64,000 nt of DNA from Gammaproteobacteria bacterium 54_18_T64. GTDB taxonomy: Bacteria > Pseudomonadota > Gammaproteobacteria > Pseudomonadales > Porticoccaceae. Both the position numbers and the translations under genes were made by a program. The notes under the pieces were generated by a model that saw nothing but the letters and a program-made list of their open reading frames with translations, had not been told where the DNA came from and made no database searches. Positions 25,575-34,501 of the stretch are shown in pieces. The stretch is taken from positions 25,349-89,348 of the forward strand of contig MAAU01000009.1 in assembly GCA_002162825.1 (NCBI GenBank), in the 5' to 3' direction. Each line of letters opens with the position of its first letter. The stretch's first letter is position 1.

Positions 25575-27743
25575 ATGAAGAAAAGTCTGCTGATTGTATT
25601 GATCGCAGCCCTGGCCGGTGTGTTCTTCGCCTTCGACCTACAACAGATGCTAACTCTCGACGGGCTCAAGGCTGGCCTCGACCAGGCACAGGCCCGGCTC
25701 GCCAGCGAGCCACTACTGGTGGCCGGAACCTTCTTCATTGTCTACATCATCGTTACCGGTCTATCCCTGCCCGGCGCAGCGGTTATGTCATTGGGCGGCG
25801 GCGCGCTCTTCGGCTTGCTGTGGGGCACGGTTATCGTCTCCTTCGCCAGCTCTATCGGCGCCACCCTGGCCTTCCTGGCCTCACGTTTTGTGCTGCGCGA
25901 TACGGTGCAAAATCGCTTTGCCGAGCGCCTGAAAACCATTAACGCGGGCATAGAAAAAAATGGCGCCTTTTATTTATTTACCTTGCGCCTGGTGCCGGTC
26001 TTCCCCTTCTTCCTGATTAATTTACTGATGGGCTTAACGCCGATTCGCAGCGCCACTTTTTACCTCATTAGTCAAATAGGCATGTTTCCCGCCACCCTGG
26101 TGTTTATTAATGCCGGTACCCAGCTGGCACAAATTGAAAGCTTATCCGACATTTTATCCCCCGCCCTACTCGCCTCCTTTGCCCTACTCGGCATTTTCCC
26201 TCTGCTCGCGAAAAAAGTAGTAACCGTCATCCAGGGCCGCCGCATCTACGCCAGGTGGCGGCGCCCGGCCACATTTGATCGCAATCTCGTGGTGATCGGT
26301 GCCGGGGCAGGGGGGCTGGTCTCCAGCTATATCGCCGCCGCCGTCAAGGCCAGGGTGAGCCTAATCGAGGCCGACAAAATGGGCGGCGACTGTCTCAACA
26401 CCGGCTGTGTACCCAGCAAAGCCCTCATTAGAAGCGCCAAGCTGGCCCAGCAAATCCGCCAGGGCAGTCGTTACGGTCTCAATGATCGCGAACCCTCCCT
26501 CTCATTTGCCAGCGTGATGGCCCGCGTGCAGCGAATTATCGAGACCGTAGAGCCCCACGACAGTGCTGCGCGCTATAGCAAACTGGGCGTTGACGTGGTG
26601 CAGGGTCACGCCCGTATCGTCGACCCCTGGACCGTGGAAATCTCCCAGCCGAATGGCACCAGCCACCAGCTCACCACGCGCAGTATCATCATCGCCACCG
26701 GTGCTCGCCCCCTGGTACCAGCCCTGCCCGGTCTTGACGAAACGGGCTACGTCACCAGCGATACCCTGTGGCAAGCCTTCGCCAAACTCGACACCGCCCC
26801 CAGGCGGCTATTGATATTGGGTGGCGGGCCGATTGGCTGTGAGCTGGCCCAGAGCTTTGCCCGCCTAGGTTCCTCGGTAACACAAATTCAGCGCGGCCCA
26901 CGCCTGATGCCCCGCGAAGATGAAGAGGTGTCCGCACTGGCGCAAAGCCGTTTGCAAGCCGACGGGGTGCAGGTAATGACCTCTTATCAAGTCCTGCGCT
27001 GCGAACGTGAGAACGATAATAAATACCTGGTCGTCAAGGGCACGGCGCCAGGAGGCAACAACAAAGAACAGCGCATCGCCTTCGATCAATTGCTTATCGC
27101 CGTTGGCCGCAAGGCGCGACTCGAGGGTTACGGACTCGAAGAACTCGGCATCGACACTGAGCGCAGTCTGCCGACCAACGACTATCTACAGACCCTCTAC
27201 CCCAATATTTTTGCCGCCGGCGATGTCGCCGGCCCCTACCAGTTTACCCACACCGCCTCCCACCAGGCCTGGTATGCGGCAGTCAACGCCCTCTTTGGCC
27301 ACCTCAGAAAATTCAAGGTCGACTACCGCGTCATACCCTGGACCACCTTTATCGACCCCGAAATTGCCCGCGTTGGCCTCAATGAACAGGAGGCTAAGGC
27401 ACAGGGTATAGCCTACGAAATCACTCGCTTCGAGCTGAAGGAATTAGACCGAGCCATTACCGACAGCGCCACCGAGGGCTTTGTGAAGGTGCTCACTGTG
27501 CCGGGCAAGGACCGCATCCTCGGCGCAACCCTGGTCGGCGAGCACGCCGGAGAGCTACTGGCCGAATTCGTGCTGGCAATGAAACACGGCCTCGGGCTGA
27601 ATAAAATACTCGGTACCATTCACACCTACCCCACCTGGGCCGAGGCCAATAAATACGCCGCCGGGGAGTGGAAGCGCGCCCACGCACCGCAAGGCCTATT
27701 GCGCTGGGTACAGCGCTATCACCAATGGCGCAGGGGCCGCTAG
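25575..27743 (+). CDS. fusion of TVP38/DedA-type membrane domain and pyridine-nucleotide-disulfide oxidoreductase
   Basis: 722 residues in one uninterrupted frame. Residues ~1-220 are a VTT (SNARE-associated/DedA-like) membrane domain with the G-rich LSLPGAAVMSLGGGALFG and the R-x-x-P segment LRLVPVFPFFLINLLMG. Residues ~235-722 are a flavin disulfide reductase: GAGAGG (242-247), redox-active Cys273 and Cys278 in GGDCLNTGCVPSK, GGGPIGCELAQ, AAGDVAGPY, and the active-site His in HTYPTWAE. It lacks the vicinal Cys pair at the C terminus and the metal-binding N-terminal domain of mercuric reductase, so mercury reduction is unlikely. Fusions of this type occur in other gammaproteobacteria. An ArsM-like gene follows. 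Confidence 0.88.
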   Translation: MKKSLLIVLIAALAGVFFAFDLQQMLTLDGLKAGLDQAQARLASEPLLVAGTFFIVYIIVTGLSLPGAAVMSLGGGALFGLLWGTVIVSFASSIGATLAFLASRFVLRDTVQNRFAERLKTINAGIEKNGAFYLFTLRLVPVFPFFLINLLMGLTPIRSATFYLISQIGMFPATLVFINAGTQLAQIESLSDILSPALLASFALLGIFPLLAKKVVTVIQGRRIYARWRRPATFDRNLVVIGAGAGGLVSSYIAAAVKARVSLIEADKMGGDCLNTGCVPSKALIRSAKLAQQIRQGSRYGLNDREPSLSFASVMARVQRIIETVEPHDSAARYSKLGVDVVQGHARIVDPWTVEISQPNGTSHQLTTRSIIIATGARPLVPALPGLDETGYVTSDTLWQAFAKLDTAPRRLLILGGGPIGCELAQSFARLGSSVTQIQRGPRLMPREDEEVSALAQSRLQADGVQVMTSYQVLRCERENDNKYLVVKGTAPGGNNKEQRIAFDQLLIAVGRKARLEGYGLEELGIDTERSLPTNDYLQTLYPNIFAAGDVAGPYQFTHTASHQAWYAAVNALFGHLRKFKVDYRVIPWTTFIDPEIARVGLNEQEAKAQGIAYEITRFELKELDRAITDSATEGFVKVLTVPGKDRILGATLVGEHAGELLAEFVLAMKHGLGLNKILGTIHTYPTWAEANKYAAGEWKRAHAPQGLLRWVQRYHQWRRGR

Positions 27744-27812
27744 ACACCTACCCCGTAGCGCCCTGTAAAATGGCGCACATCAAGTAATCAGCCATTAATT
27801 GGAATCACTGTT

Positions 27813-28853
27813 ATGCGCGACATCGTTCAAGACTACTACGGCAAGCAACTGCAAAGCAGCGACGACCTGAAAACCACTGCCTGCTGCGATATCAGCGCGC
27901 TGCCGAGCTGGCTAAGGCCCCTCATTGACAATATTCACCCCGAGGTACTGGCGCGCTACTACGGCTGTGGCCTGGTCTGTCCCGATTTGCTGAAGGGTTG
28001 TAGTGTTTTAGATCTGGGTAGCGGCTCCGGACGCGATGTCTACGCTCTCTCCCAGCTCGTCGGTGCCGGCGGCGAAGTGGTCGGCGTCGATATGACAGAC
28101 GAGCAACTGGCCGTGGCCGAACAACATCGGGATTGGCACAGCGAAAAGTTTGGTTTCGACAATGTGCGCTTTCTCAAGGGTGATATCGAACGCCTGCACG
28201 AACTCGGCCTCGAGGCCGGTAGCTTTGATGTCATTGTATCCAACTGCGTAATCAACCTCTGCACCGATAAGGACGCTGTGCTCGAGGGCATTCAGCGCCT
28301 GCTCAAACCCGGTGGTGAATTTTACTTCTCCGATGTCTACGCCGACCGTCGCGTACCCGAGGCCGTACACAACGACTCCGTGCTCTACGGCGAGTGCCTG
28401 GGCGGCGCCCTGTACTGGAATGACTTTCTGCGCATCGCCACCAGGGCCGGCTTTGCCGACCCCCGCCTGGTGGAAGATAGGCCCCTGGAAATCACCGATC
28501 CCGAGCTTGCCGCTCAAACTGGCGACCTGAATTTTTTCTCCGCCACCTACCGCCTGTTTAAAATTGACGCCCTGGAAAGTGCCTGCGAGGATTTTGGCCA
28601 AAGCGTGGTTTATCGCGGCAGCATCGCCAATTCACCCGAGGCATTCATCCTCGACAAGCACCACACCATTGCAAGCGGCCAGCCCTTCCCTGTATGCGGC
28701 AATACCTGGCGCATGTTGCACGACAGCCGTTTTGCCGAGCACTTTGAATTTAGCGGCGACTTCAGCCACCACCTCGGTCTGTTTGAAGGCTGTGGCAGCG
28801 ACATACCTTTCGACACCCAGGCCGAATGCAACGACTCCGGGGCCTGCTGCTAA
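27813..28853 (+). CDS. arsM: arsenite S-adenosylmethionine methyltransferase-like protein
   Basis: 346 residues. The Rossmann methyltransferase motif I is DLGSGSGRD (about 67-75), with GVDMTDEQLAVA next. The Cys positions expected of ArsM are present: Cys24/Cys25 (TTACC), Cys52 in YYGCG, Cys145 in SNCVINL and Cys195 in ECLGGALYW. The C terminus also ends in Cys-Cys. ArsM enzymes methylate trivalent arsenic. It follows the TVP38/flavin reductase gene by 69 bases, so the two may act on the same thiol-reactive substrate; no arsR, arsB or arsC is in the window. Confidence 0.83.
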   Translation: MRDIVQDYYGKQLQSSDDLKTTACCDISALPSWLRPLIDNIHPEVLARYYGCGLVCPDLLKGCSVLDLGSGSGRDVYALSQLVGAGGEVVGVDMTDEQLAVAEQHRDWHSEKFGFDNVRFLKGDIERLHELGLEAGSFDVIVSNCVINLCTDKDAVLEGIQRLLKPGGEFYFSDVYADRRVPEAVHNDSVLYGECLGGALYWNDFLRIATRAGFADPRLVEDRPLEITDPELAAQTGDLNFFSATYRLFKIDALESACEDFGQSVVYRGSIANSPEAFILDKHHTIASGQPFPVCGNTWRMLHDSRFAEHFEFSGDFSHHLGLFEGCGSDIPFDTQAECNDSGACC

Positions 28854-28893
28854 GACCGACAATTAGCAACCTTGCAGACTTGATGGTTACCAC

Positions 28894-28907
28894 TTGATCT
28901 AGGTCAT
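28894..28907. promoter_or_regulatory. candidate FNR/Anr-type box
   Basis: TTGATCTAGGTCAT matches 8 of the 10 defined bases of the FNR consensus (TTGAT, four bases, ATCAA). It lies between arsM and the hemerythrin chemoreceptor gene, about 206 bases before the latter. A second CTTGAT half-site is 14 bases upstream. Confidence 0.3.
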
Positions 28908-29112
28908 CTCCAACAGAACTAGCCGGGGCTATTGTGGGTATTTTCACGATTTGCCCTGGCGACCCATTGCAGACTCACCAAGCCCCCTCTAATCTCCGTA
29001 AACAAAATAATTAAGACCAACTGCTTTTGATATTTAAATTGTTCTTTCGTTATTCACCGCTGTTTAAGGAGAGCATAGACGGCGCCAGTGAAACCAATGG
29101 AGATTTATTGCG

Positions 29113-30684
29113 ATGTCACTTTCTACAAGCACCAGCAGCCCCCTACCTACCAACAGTACCTTTGATGAACCTGAGCTGGCCATGCTTGAAAAACTGACGC
29201 GGGGTAACTTTAGCCCCCCACCTGTCCCTATTCAGTCCCGGGCCGGTGAGTGTATTGAGCTCATTCGCCAGCAACTCGGCGCTACCATTGGTAAATCCAG
29301 AAGTTTAATTGAAGAACTCAATGACCATGCCACAACCCTCAGTCAAAACTGTAATGACTCCGTGACCGCCGCAAGCAAAGACATCAGCCAGGATTTAGCA
29401 GGCGCTAGAGAAACCCGCGATCGCCTCACTGCCGTGGCCGCAGCCGCCAAAGAAATCACCGTTAATGTCAGCTCCATCGCCAGAAATGCCAGCGAGTCCC
29501 AATCGAGCCTCGACACTATTGCCGACACCACCATCGAGCTCACCTCTGCTGCCGAAGAGATTGCCAACAGTACTGAAAAGGCCCGCAGCATCACCGCGCA
29601 AGCCGTGGCAGATACCGAACGGGCCACCGGTGAGTTTCAGCACCTCGAAGCCGCCGCCGTAGAAATCAGTAAGGTCACCAACACCATTAGCGAGGTCTCC
29701 GACCAAACCAAGCTACTCGCACTCAACGCCACCATTGAAGCCGCTCGCGCCGGTGATGCAGGCCGTGGTTTTGCCGTGGTCGCCAGCGAGGTAAAGGAAT
29801 TGGCATCACAGACCAATTTAGCCAATGCCGACATAAAACAAAAAATCGAGATCATTCAAGCGGCCATTGGTTCGACGCTCAAATCCATGAAAAGTGTTAG
29901 CAAGGTCATCATCGAGGTCAATGAAATTATTGCAACCATTGCCTCCGCCGCTGAAGAACAGTCTTTGGCCACGAATAGTATTTCCAGCATCCTGAGCACG
30001 GCTACCAAGGGTTTGGGCGACGTGAATACCAATGTCAACGAGGGCTCTCTGGCCATTAGTGAAATGAATGAGAACCTTTCAACATCCGTCACCATGACGA
30101 CCGGCGTTATTGAATTTATGGAGACCATGGCCGTCGACAATGAAACCATGCTTGCCGATGCCACGAAAAATTTTGCCGACATCGTCACCTTACAATCGAG
30201 AGGTGACGATATTTCATTACTGTATAAAAACTATCAACTTGACCGCGCGCTAACGAAGGTCGACACCTCTGAGTTGGGACTATTTCGCTTCGGCCCTCAG
30301 TGGAGTGTTCTGGTAGACGACATGGATGCCGAGCACCGCAAGATATTTGCCTACTGTAACGACATTCACAACAAAATCGCCAGCGGTGCTAAACAAGAGC
30401 AAACCCTGGTGATTTTAAAAGACCTTGCCACCTTCACGACTCACCACTTTGCCGAGGAGGAAATGCTGATGCAGCGTCACGCCTACCCCAAACTCGCCAG
30501 TAAGCAAAGCGCCCATGCCGCCTTACTTAGCAAAGTCGCCAACGTCATTAACAGCATCGAAGCAGGTGAGCATGTCAATATGATCGAAGTCATCGTCTTT
30601 CTCACCGACTGGCTGAAGGGACACATCCTTGCCGAAGACCTGCAATACGGGGAGTATTTCCAGGAGCGAGGCATCAGCGTTTAA
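29113..30684 (+). CDS. soluble methyl-accepting chemotaxis-type protein with C-terminal hemerythrin domain
   Basis: 523 residues, no transmembrane segment. The MCP signalling hairpin is at about 195-245 ([20 protein letters not shown]), within long predicted coiled coil. From about residue 391 a bacteriohemerythrin domain begins: DAEHRKIF (His408), HHFAEEEM (His445, Glu449), a lone His468, and KGHILAED (His504, Asp509). The expected HxxxH pair reads KxxxH, so one of the five His ligands of the di-iron site is missing. Such receptors sense oxygen or redox state (DcrH is an example). Start ATG has GGAG ten bases upstream. Confidence 0.88.
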   Translation: MSLSTSTSSPLPTNSTFDEPELAMLEKLTRGNFSPPPVPIQSRAGECIELIRQQLGATIGKSRSLIEELNDHATTLSQNCNDSVTAASKDISQDLAGARETRDRLTAVAAAAKEITVNVSSIARNASESQSSLDTIADTTIELTSAAEEIANSTEKARSITAQAVADTERATGEFQHLEAAAVEISKVTNTISEVSDQTKLLALNATIEAARAGDAGRGFAVVASEVKELASQTNLANADIKQKIEIIQAAIGSTLKSMKSVSKVIIEVNEIIATIASAAEEQSLATNSISSILSTATKGLGDVNTNVNEGSLAISEMNENLSTSVTMTTGVIEFMETMAVDNETMLADATKNFADIVTLQSRGDDISLLYKNYQLDRALTKVDTSELGLFRFGPQWSVLVDDMDAEHRKIFAYCNDIHNKIASGAKQEQTLVILKDLATFTTHHFAEEEMLMQRHAYPKLASKQSAHAALLSKVANVINSIEAGEHVNMIEVIVFLTDWLKGHILAEDLQYGEYFQERGISV

Positions 30685-30846
30685 GGAAGGCCTCGACATT
30701 ACCCAGTCTGCCTCAGCGCCTCAAACTGCGATAACGCCATACTAATGGCGCTGCCCACCTGGCACTATTGAATGCAGTAAAAGCTCTGCCATCAATAGCA
30801 ACTAGCCCCACGAGTCAGTCTAAATTTTACCTTCAAGGCCAATAAA

Positions 30847-30872
30847 AAAACGGCCGCTACTGCGGCCGTTTT
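30847..30872. terminator. bidirectional rho-independent terminator
   Basis: AAAACGGCCGC and GCGGCCGTTTT form an 11-bp perfect stem with loop TACT. On the minus strand the stem runs into seven Ts. It separates the convergent hemerythrin receptor and DUF2235 genes. Confidence 0.88.
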
Positions 30873-30917
30873 CTGAAGGTTGAGATTGGGCCAAAATAGA
30901 GACCCTTAAGTCAGCGC

Positions 30918-32174
30918 CTATGCCGCAAAATGCAGCCCATAGGTATTGCCCTGCTGCCAAACACAAGTCGCCAATGTTTTCGCGAAGCGGGCCGAACTAA
31001 TGGCGATGGTATCGGCTTCATGTAAACCTTGATCGCAATTAATTTTGACACCACCCAGAGGTGAATAATCGAGTATTTCGCAACCAATAGCCTCTTTGTC
31101 TGTTTGCAAAAGACCCTGCAATTTCGCTGTTTTCAAACGGGTAAAATGACGGCGCTCGTCGGTGCGCGCAATGGCCAAGGTATTAATAAAATTAACAGGC
31201 TGATAACTCTCGACCTGATCCATGCGCTGGATGACCGACTCATGCATCGACATATTAATGGGTGGATTATCGATATCGCCCTGCAGTTGGCGAACACCCT
31301 GCTTAACACCGAGTTTTTCCAGGCCCTGGTAGAATAAATTATAGGGATCGTGAATATCATCGGCATGCATTTCCCCCCTGTAGGAAAGGTATTCATTGGA
31401 AAAATCCAGCCCCAGTGCTGCAGACTTATAGACCATCCAGCTCAGGGCCACATTCGACAAGGTCGACTGCGCGTAGCCACCGCCAACATCCCCATGACTG
31501 CCTGCAAACCAGCACTGCTCCACCGTTTGGTCGCTATTAATTTCGCCTGTCCACAGGGCGGGCTGGAAGACGGCGCGTTTTTCGTCGATGGCCAGGGCCT
31601 GATAGGCGTGTTTAATCTCGGGGCTCAGATGGGTATCGAAAAAACCGACCAGGGCTTGCGTGAAGCGACCTAATATTGGCGTCGGTGCGCCGAGAGCACC
31701 GACGGTATCCCAAACCGCCATCAACTTTATTTCTGGCTTATGATTGTCCTCATAAGCCATCATTTCTCTTTTTTGAGGGGGTGTTCGGTAATATTTATAA
31801 GCACTGGATAAATGGTGCAACTCGTCCTTGGGCAATAAACCAATGCTATGCAACATTCCACCCAGGGCTCTGGCCGTGTAGGCGCCCCGGCTAAAACCGT
31901 AGCAATAAATTTCATCCCCCTGCTGATAGTTGTTGGCAATAAAGCGATAGGCGTCGAGGACGTTTTGTTCCACCCCCTTGCCAAAAGCACCACCTATCAA
32001 TTTATCGACAAGATTATAGGTACCCACGCCCTGATCGTAAAACACCACCTGGTGTTTACCATCCGCACTATAAGGCTTAATACTGCGCAGTAGTTTCACT
32101 ACATTGGTGGCTTGTTCGGGGCTGTTCCAGGTGCCATCACAACAAATTACTAGACGTTTATTCTGCGCATCCAT
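30918..32174 (-). CDS. DUF2235 alpha/beta-hydrolase-like protein
   Basis: 418 residues from ATG 32174 (GGAG seven bases upstream); an upstream TTG has no ribosome-binding site. The N terminus RLVICCDGTWNSPEQATNV and the nucleophile elbow GFSRGAYTARALGGML are the signature of DUF2235, the family of Tle1 phospholipases of type VI secretion. Nothing in the neighbourhood (no VgrG, PAAR or immunity-like gene) points to secretion, and no signal peptide is seen, so a cytoplasmic lipase or esterase is as likely. The catalytic Ser is the one in GFSRG. Confidence 0.82.
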   Translation of the reverse strand: MDAQNKRLVICCDGTWNSPEQATNVVKLLRSIKPYSADGKHQVVFYDQGVGTYNLVDKLIGGAFGKGVEQNVLDAYRFIANNYQQGDEIYCYGFSRGAYTARALGGMLHSIGLLPKDELHHLSSAYKYYRTPPQKREMMAYEDNHKPEIKLMAVWDTVGALGAPTPILGRFTQALVGFFDTHLSPEIKHAYQALAIDEKRAVFQPALWTGEINSDQTVEQCWFAGSHGDVGGGYAQSTLSNVALSWMVYKSAALGLDFSNEYLSYRGEMHADDIHDPYNLFYQGLEKLGVKQGVRQLQGDIDNPPINMSMHESVIQRMDQVESYQPVNFINTLAIARTDERRHFTRLKTAKLQGLLQTDKEAIGCEILDYSPLGGVKINCDQGLHEADTIAISSARFAKTLATCVWQQGNTYGLHFAA

Positions 32175-32506
32175 TTTGCTTCTCCGCGGTGTTAAAACGT
32201 TCGCGTAGTACGAACAGGAAGAGTAGGGCAATCCGTGTCGCCTTCATCTGACCCTAAAGTCTAGTTGATTACTAAATAAACACCGGCGGTAGAAGTCTTT
32301 ATTAAAGACCAATAAATACTATGGAGAAGTAATGATAGGAGGGATATCGTCTAAAGGAACAGCTCATTGGGATGTTTCGGATAGGGCTAATAATCTTGCC
32401 CGAGCGGCAGTCCCGAGCCGATAGCAAAAAGGGCGGAATTTATCCGCCCTTTGGGAGATTCCCTGGCAAACCACTTGGCTGCCAATAGAAAGCTAAACCA
32501 ACTAAG
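32175..32506. other. intergenic region between the ABM and DUF2235 genes
   Basis: No gene seen. It holds the upstream region of the DUF2235 gene and, at 32428-32452, the terminator of the ABM gene. Confidence 0.5.
32428..32452 (-). terminator. rho-independent terminator of the ABM monooxygenase gene
   Basis: AAAGGGCGGA and TCCGCCCTTT pair around the loop ATTTA. Read leftward, the stem is followed by a T-run. It lies 55 bases after the ABM gene stop. Confidence 0.85.
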
Positions 32507-32797
32507 CTAGGCTTTCTTGTCAAAGTAACGAATCGAAGGCTCGGCCGTTACCCACTCGGCCAACTGACCGATGACACCGGTCTCGGTGCGCCAGGAAAAG
32601 TATTTTTCATAGGCTTCTCGGCTGTCCCACACTTCAATGGCAACGATGCTGCAGGGATCGTCCTGGTTTTGGTGGGCATAGACCTCGACACAGCCTTCAA
32701 AGGTTCGCGTGCTTGGCAGCAGTTCACCAAGACCGGCGATAGCGGCGTCAACACATTCGGGTTTTACATTTAATTCCAGCAAGACAGTACATGTCAT
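32507..32797 (-). CDS. antibiotic biosynthesis monooxygenase (ABM/YgiN-like) domain protein
   Basis: 96 residues from ATG 32797, with AGGAG seven bases upstream; the longer open frame is not needed. The fold is that of small dimeric ferredoxin-like ABM proteins: LLELNVKPECVDAAIAGL as first strand and helix, TFEGCVEVYAHQNQDDP, IEVWDSREAYEKYF. These act as cofactor-free quinol monooxygenases or heme-degrading proteins; the substrate is not evident. Monocistronic, with its own terminator. Confidence 0.85.
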   Translation of the reverse strand: MTCTVLLELNVKPECVDAAIAGLGELLPSTRTFEGCVEVYAHQNQDDPCSIVAIEVWDSREAYEKYFSWRTETGVIGQLAEWVTAEPSIRYFDKKA

Positions 32798-33148
32798 GAT
32801 TAAAGCTCCTATAGCTATTGTTATTGAAGCCGAAAATAATAGGCGATGGCCGTGCAAATTACCATGGACTTAAGCCCCTTACCCACTCATAACATTCGAA
32901 ACTCATACCCCACAATTTACTAGTATCACGAAAAAGGAGGACTAAGCACCTCTTTAAAATTGCAGAATACTAATACGCTAAGCATTAGCCTTCACATAGC
33001 GCCTGCCTTAGGCATCCTATGATTTAGTCTGGACCAAGTAGATGGCGAGATAAAATTTTAGATTCACCAACAGTAGGCGCCTTAAGGCGACGAAGGAGCT
33101 GGGTATTTTAGCCACCAAATACGAACTTATGACTTGTTCAGATACTCC
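32798..33148. other. intergenic region between the ABM and PEP-CTERM genes
   Basis: No gene seen. It contains a perfect 12-bp palindrome CGCCTTAAGGCG at 33078-33089, about 60 bases past the PEP-CTERM gene stop, and a related TGCCTTAGGCA nearby. Neither is followed by a T-run. The 3' side holds the ABM gene promoter region. Confidence 0.4.
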
Positions 33149-33841
33149 TTAGGCAGTGGTTTTACATTGTTTGATAAAACTAAGGCCCAGCAAACCCAAG
33201 ACCACGAGCACAAGACTACCCGGCTCGGGTAGGCCACCGAAGTTCGTAGGACCGCTAGGTCTATGACTGTAGTTAACCTCCAGTGAAGCGCTCTGAAGAT
33301 AAAAATCACTAAACTTTAAAAGGCTAATATCCAGAGCCTGAACAGACACCAGGTCAAGCACACCACCCACAAATTTATCTAAGCCGTCGGTTAGCAACTC
33401 GAAGCTGGCAACACCTGAATTAATCTCTAATGCCGTGGCAAGAACAATACCATCTAAAGTAATACTTGCTTGTTCTTTCACCCAATCTTCCTTATCTCTC
33501 TTACAACGAGAACCTCTACAGATATAGTCCTTATCATCCGTAAAGCTAAAACGTAGGGTCGCGGAATCAATCTCGTGCAGAGAGGGGTCAAAACCATAAT
33601 CAGTGATGTCATAGCCCCATGTCACCTCATCAAAAAGGTCACTATCGAGGTGGAGTCCCTGCTTTGTCCGCAAGATAGAATCCGGGGCGGAAAAATCTGC
33701 CCCTTGCACTGCAGACTCCACGTTCTGGTGGGTTTTGCTACGAAAATTAATCTCATCTGTTATAAGGCCCGCCCTTACGGCAGATGCGCTAGCGAGTGAC
33801 AGGGCAATGACTACCGTTGTTACAAATGTTAAGAATTTCAT
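33149..33841 (-). CDS. PEP-CTERM sorting-domain protein
   Basis: 230 residues from ATG 33841. A signal peptide is evident (MKFLTFVTTVVIALSLASAS, cleavage probably after AVRA). The C terminus has the complete tripartite PEP-CTERM signal: LPEPGSL, a hydrophobic helix LVLVVLGLLGLSF, and the basic end IKQCK. Such proteins are processed by an exosortase and linked to exopolysaccharide or cell-surface assembly; no exosortase gene is in this window. The mature part is rich in Asp and beta-type sequence, with one CRGSRC pair. A sigma-54-type promoter is just upstream. Confidence 0.86.
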   Translation of the reverse strand: MKFLTFVTTVVIALSLASASAVRAGLITDEINFRSKTHQNVESAVQGADFSAPDSILRTKQGLHLDSDLFDEVTWGYDITDYGFDPSLHEIDSATLRFSFTDDKDYICRGSRCKRDKEDWVKEQASITLDGIVLATALEINSGVASFELLTDGLDKFVGGVLDLVSVQALDISLLKFSDFYLQSASLEVNYSHRPSGPTNFGGLPEPGSLVLVVLGLLGLSFIKQCKTTA

Positions 33842-34501
33842 CCAATCTTGTCCATATCGATTTGCATGGGTTCCAAGACTAATATCCGGTCTCTTTAACA
33901 CAGAAGCAGGCCTTGTGCCAGAAATATATCTATATAAAAATCAAAAACTTATAATTTTCTCCGTCTTCCCAAAAGTAAAACTGTAAAAATTACTGACAGG
34001 TAGAATGATGCCTGCCTACCGCCCGCGCACCGCCAACAACCGCTCATCCTGTGCAGCAATTTTTGAAGGGATATAACCAGGGTCAACAAACAGGGCTAGA
34101 AGAAAGGCCTCATAAAAAAACCCAACAACCCTCCATCCTTTGTTACCGACCGTCCATCACGTAGCAACAACGACAAACGCAGAACCAAGAGCTGTCGAGT
34201 AAAAGCCTTGACGAAAAAAAACCGGTAGTGGAATTAAGTGTAAAAAAAGCTGACAGTTAGCACGAGACGAACCCGCGCATCGCCTTGTGTTACAAGCCGC
34301 TTGGTCAATTTCAACAGAGCAGGTAAAAGACGGAGACTCGCTCTAATCTTAGGGAGCTTGAGGTTATTTCAGCGCTCAAAAGGCACATTTATCTTTTTTA
34401 TAGCCCCTTCGTCATTGGCACAGGTAAGGCTCTTCCTAAGTGAAAGGAAATTAAAGCGCTCTTACCCAGCCAATGCGTATCGGACAAGGCCGCAACAATG
34501 G
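33842..34501. other. 660-base intergenic region upstream of the PEP-CTERM gene
   Basis: No convincing gene. It contains the sigma-54 promoter candidate at 33905-33920, an AT-rich block at about 33920-33960, and the downstream region of the methyltransferase gene. A small rightward open frame at 34301-34555 overlaps the methyltransferase gene and has no recognisable features. Confidence 0.5.
33905..33920 (-). promoter_or_regulatory. candidate sigma-54 (-24/-12) promoter of the PEP-CTERM gene
   Basis: Read leftward: TGGCACAAGGCCTGCT. Against the consensus TGGCACG, four bases, TTGCW it matches 10 of 12 defined bases, including the invariant GG and GC at the correct 10-base spacing. It is about 64 bases before the ATG at 33841. 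Confidence 0.6.

Noticed and set aside
25575..27743. Mercuric reductase
   Set aside because: Has the redox CxxxxC, but lacks the N-terminal HMA domain and the C-terminal vicinal Cys pair needed for Hg(II), and no other mer genes are nearby.
28957..28971. TGGCGACCCATTGCA, resembling a sigma-54 promoter before the hemerythrin receptor
   Set aside because: The GG-GC spacing is nine bases, not ten, and sigma-54 promoters are strict about spacing.
30918..32174. Type VI secretion effector (Tle1)
   Set aside because: The family matches DUF2235, but no VgrG, PAAR, chaperone or immunity gene is adjacent, so secretion cannot be supported.
34416..34431. TGGCACAGGTAAGGCT, a second sigma-54-like sequence
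   Set aside because: Points rightward into the 3' end of a leftward gene and lacks the TT before GC.
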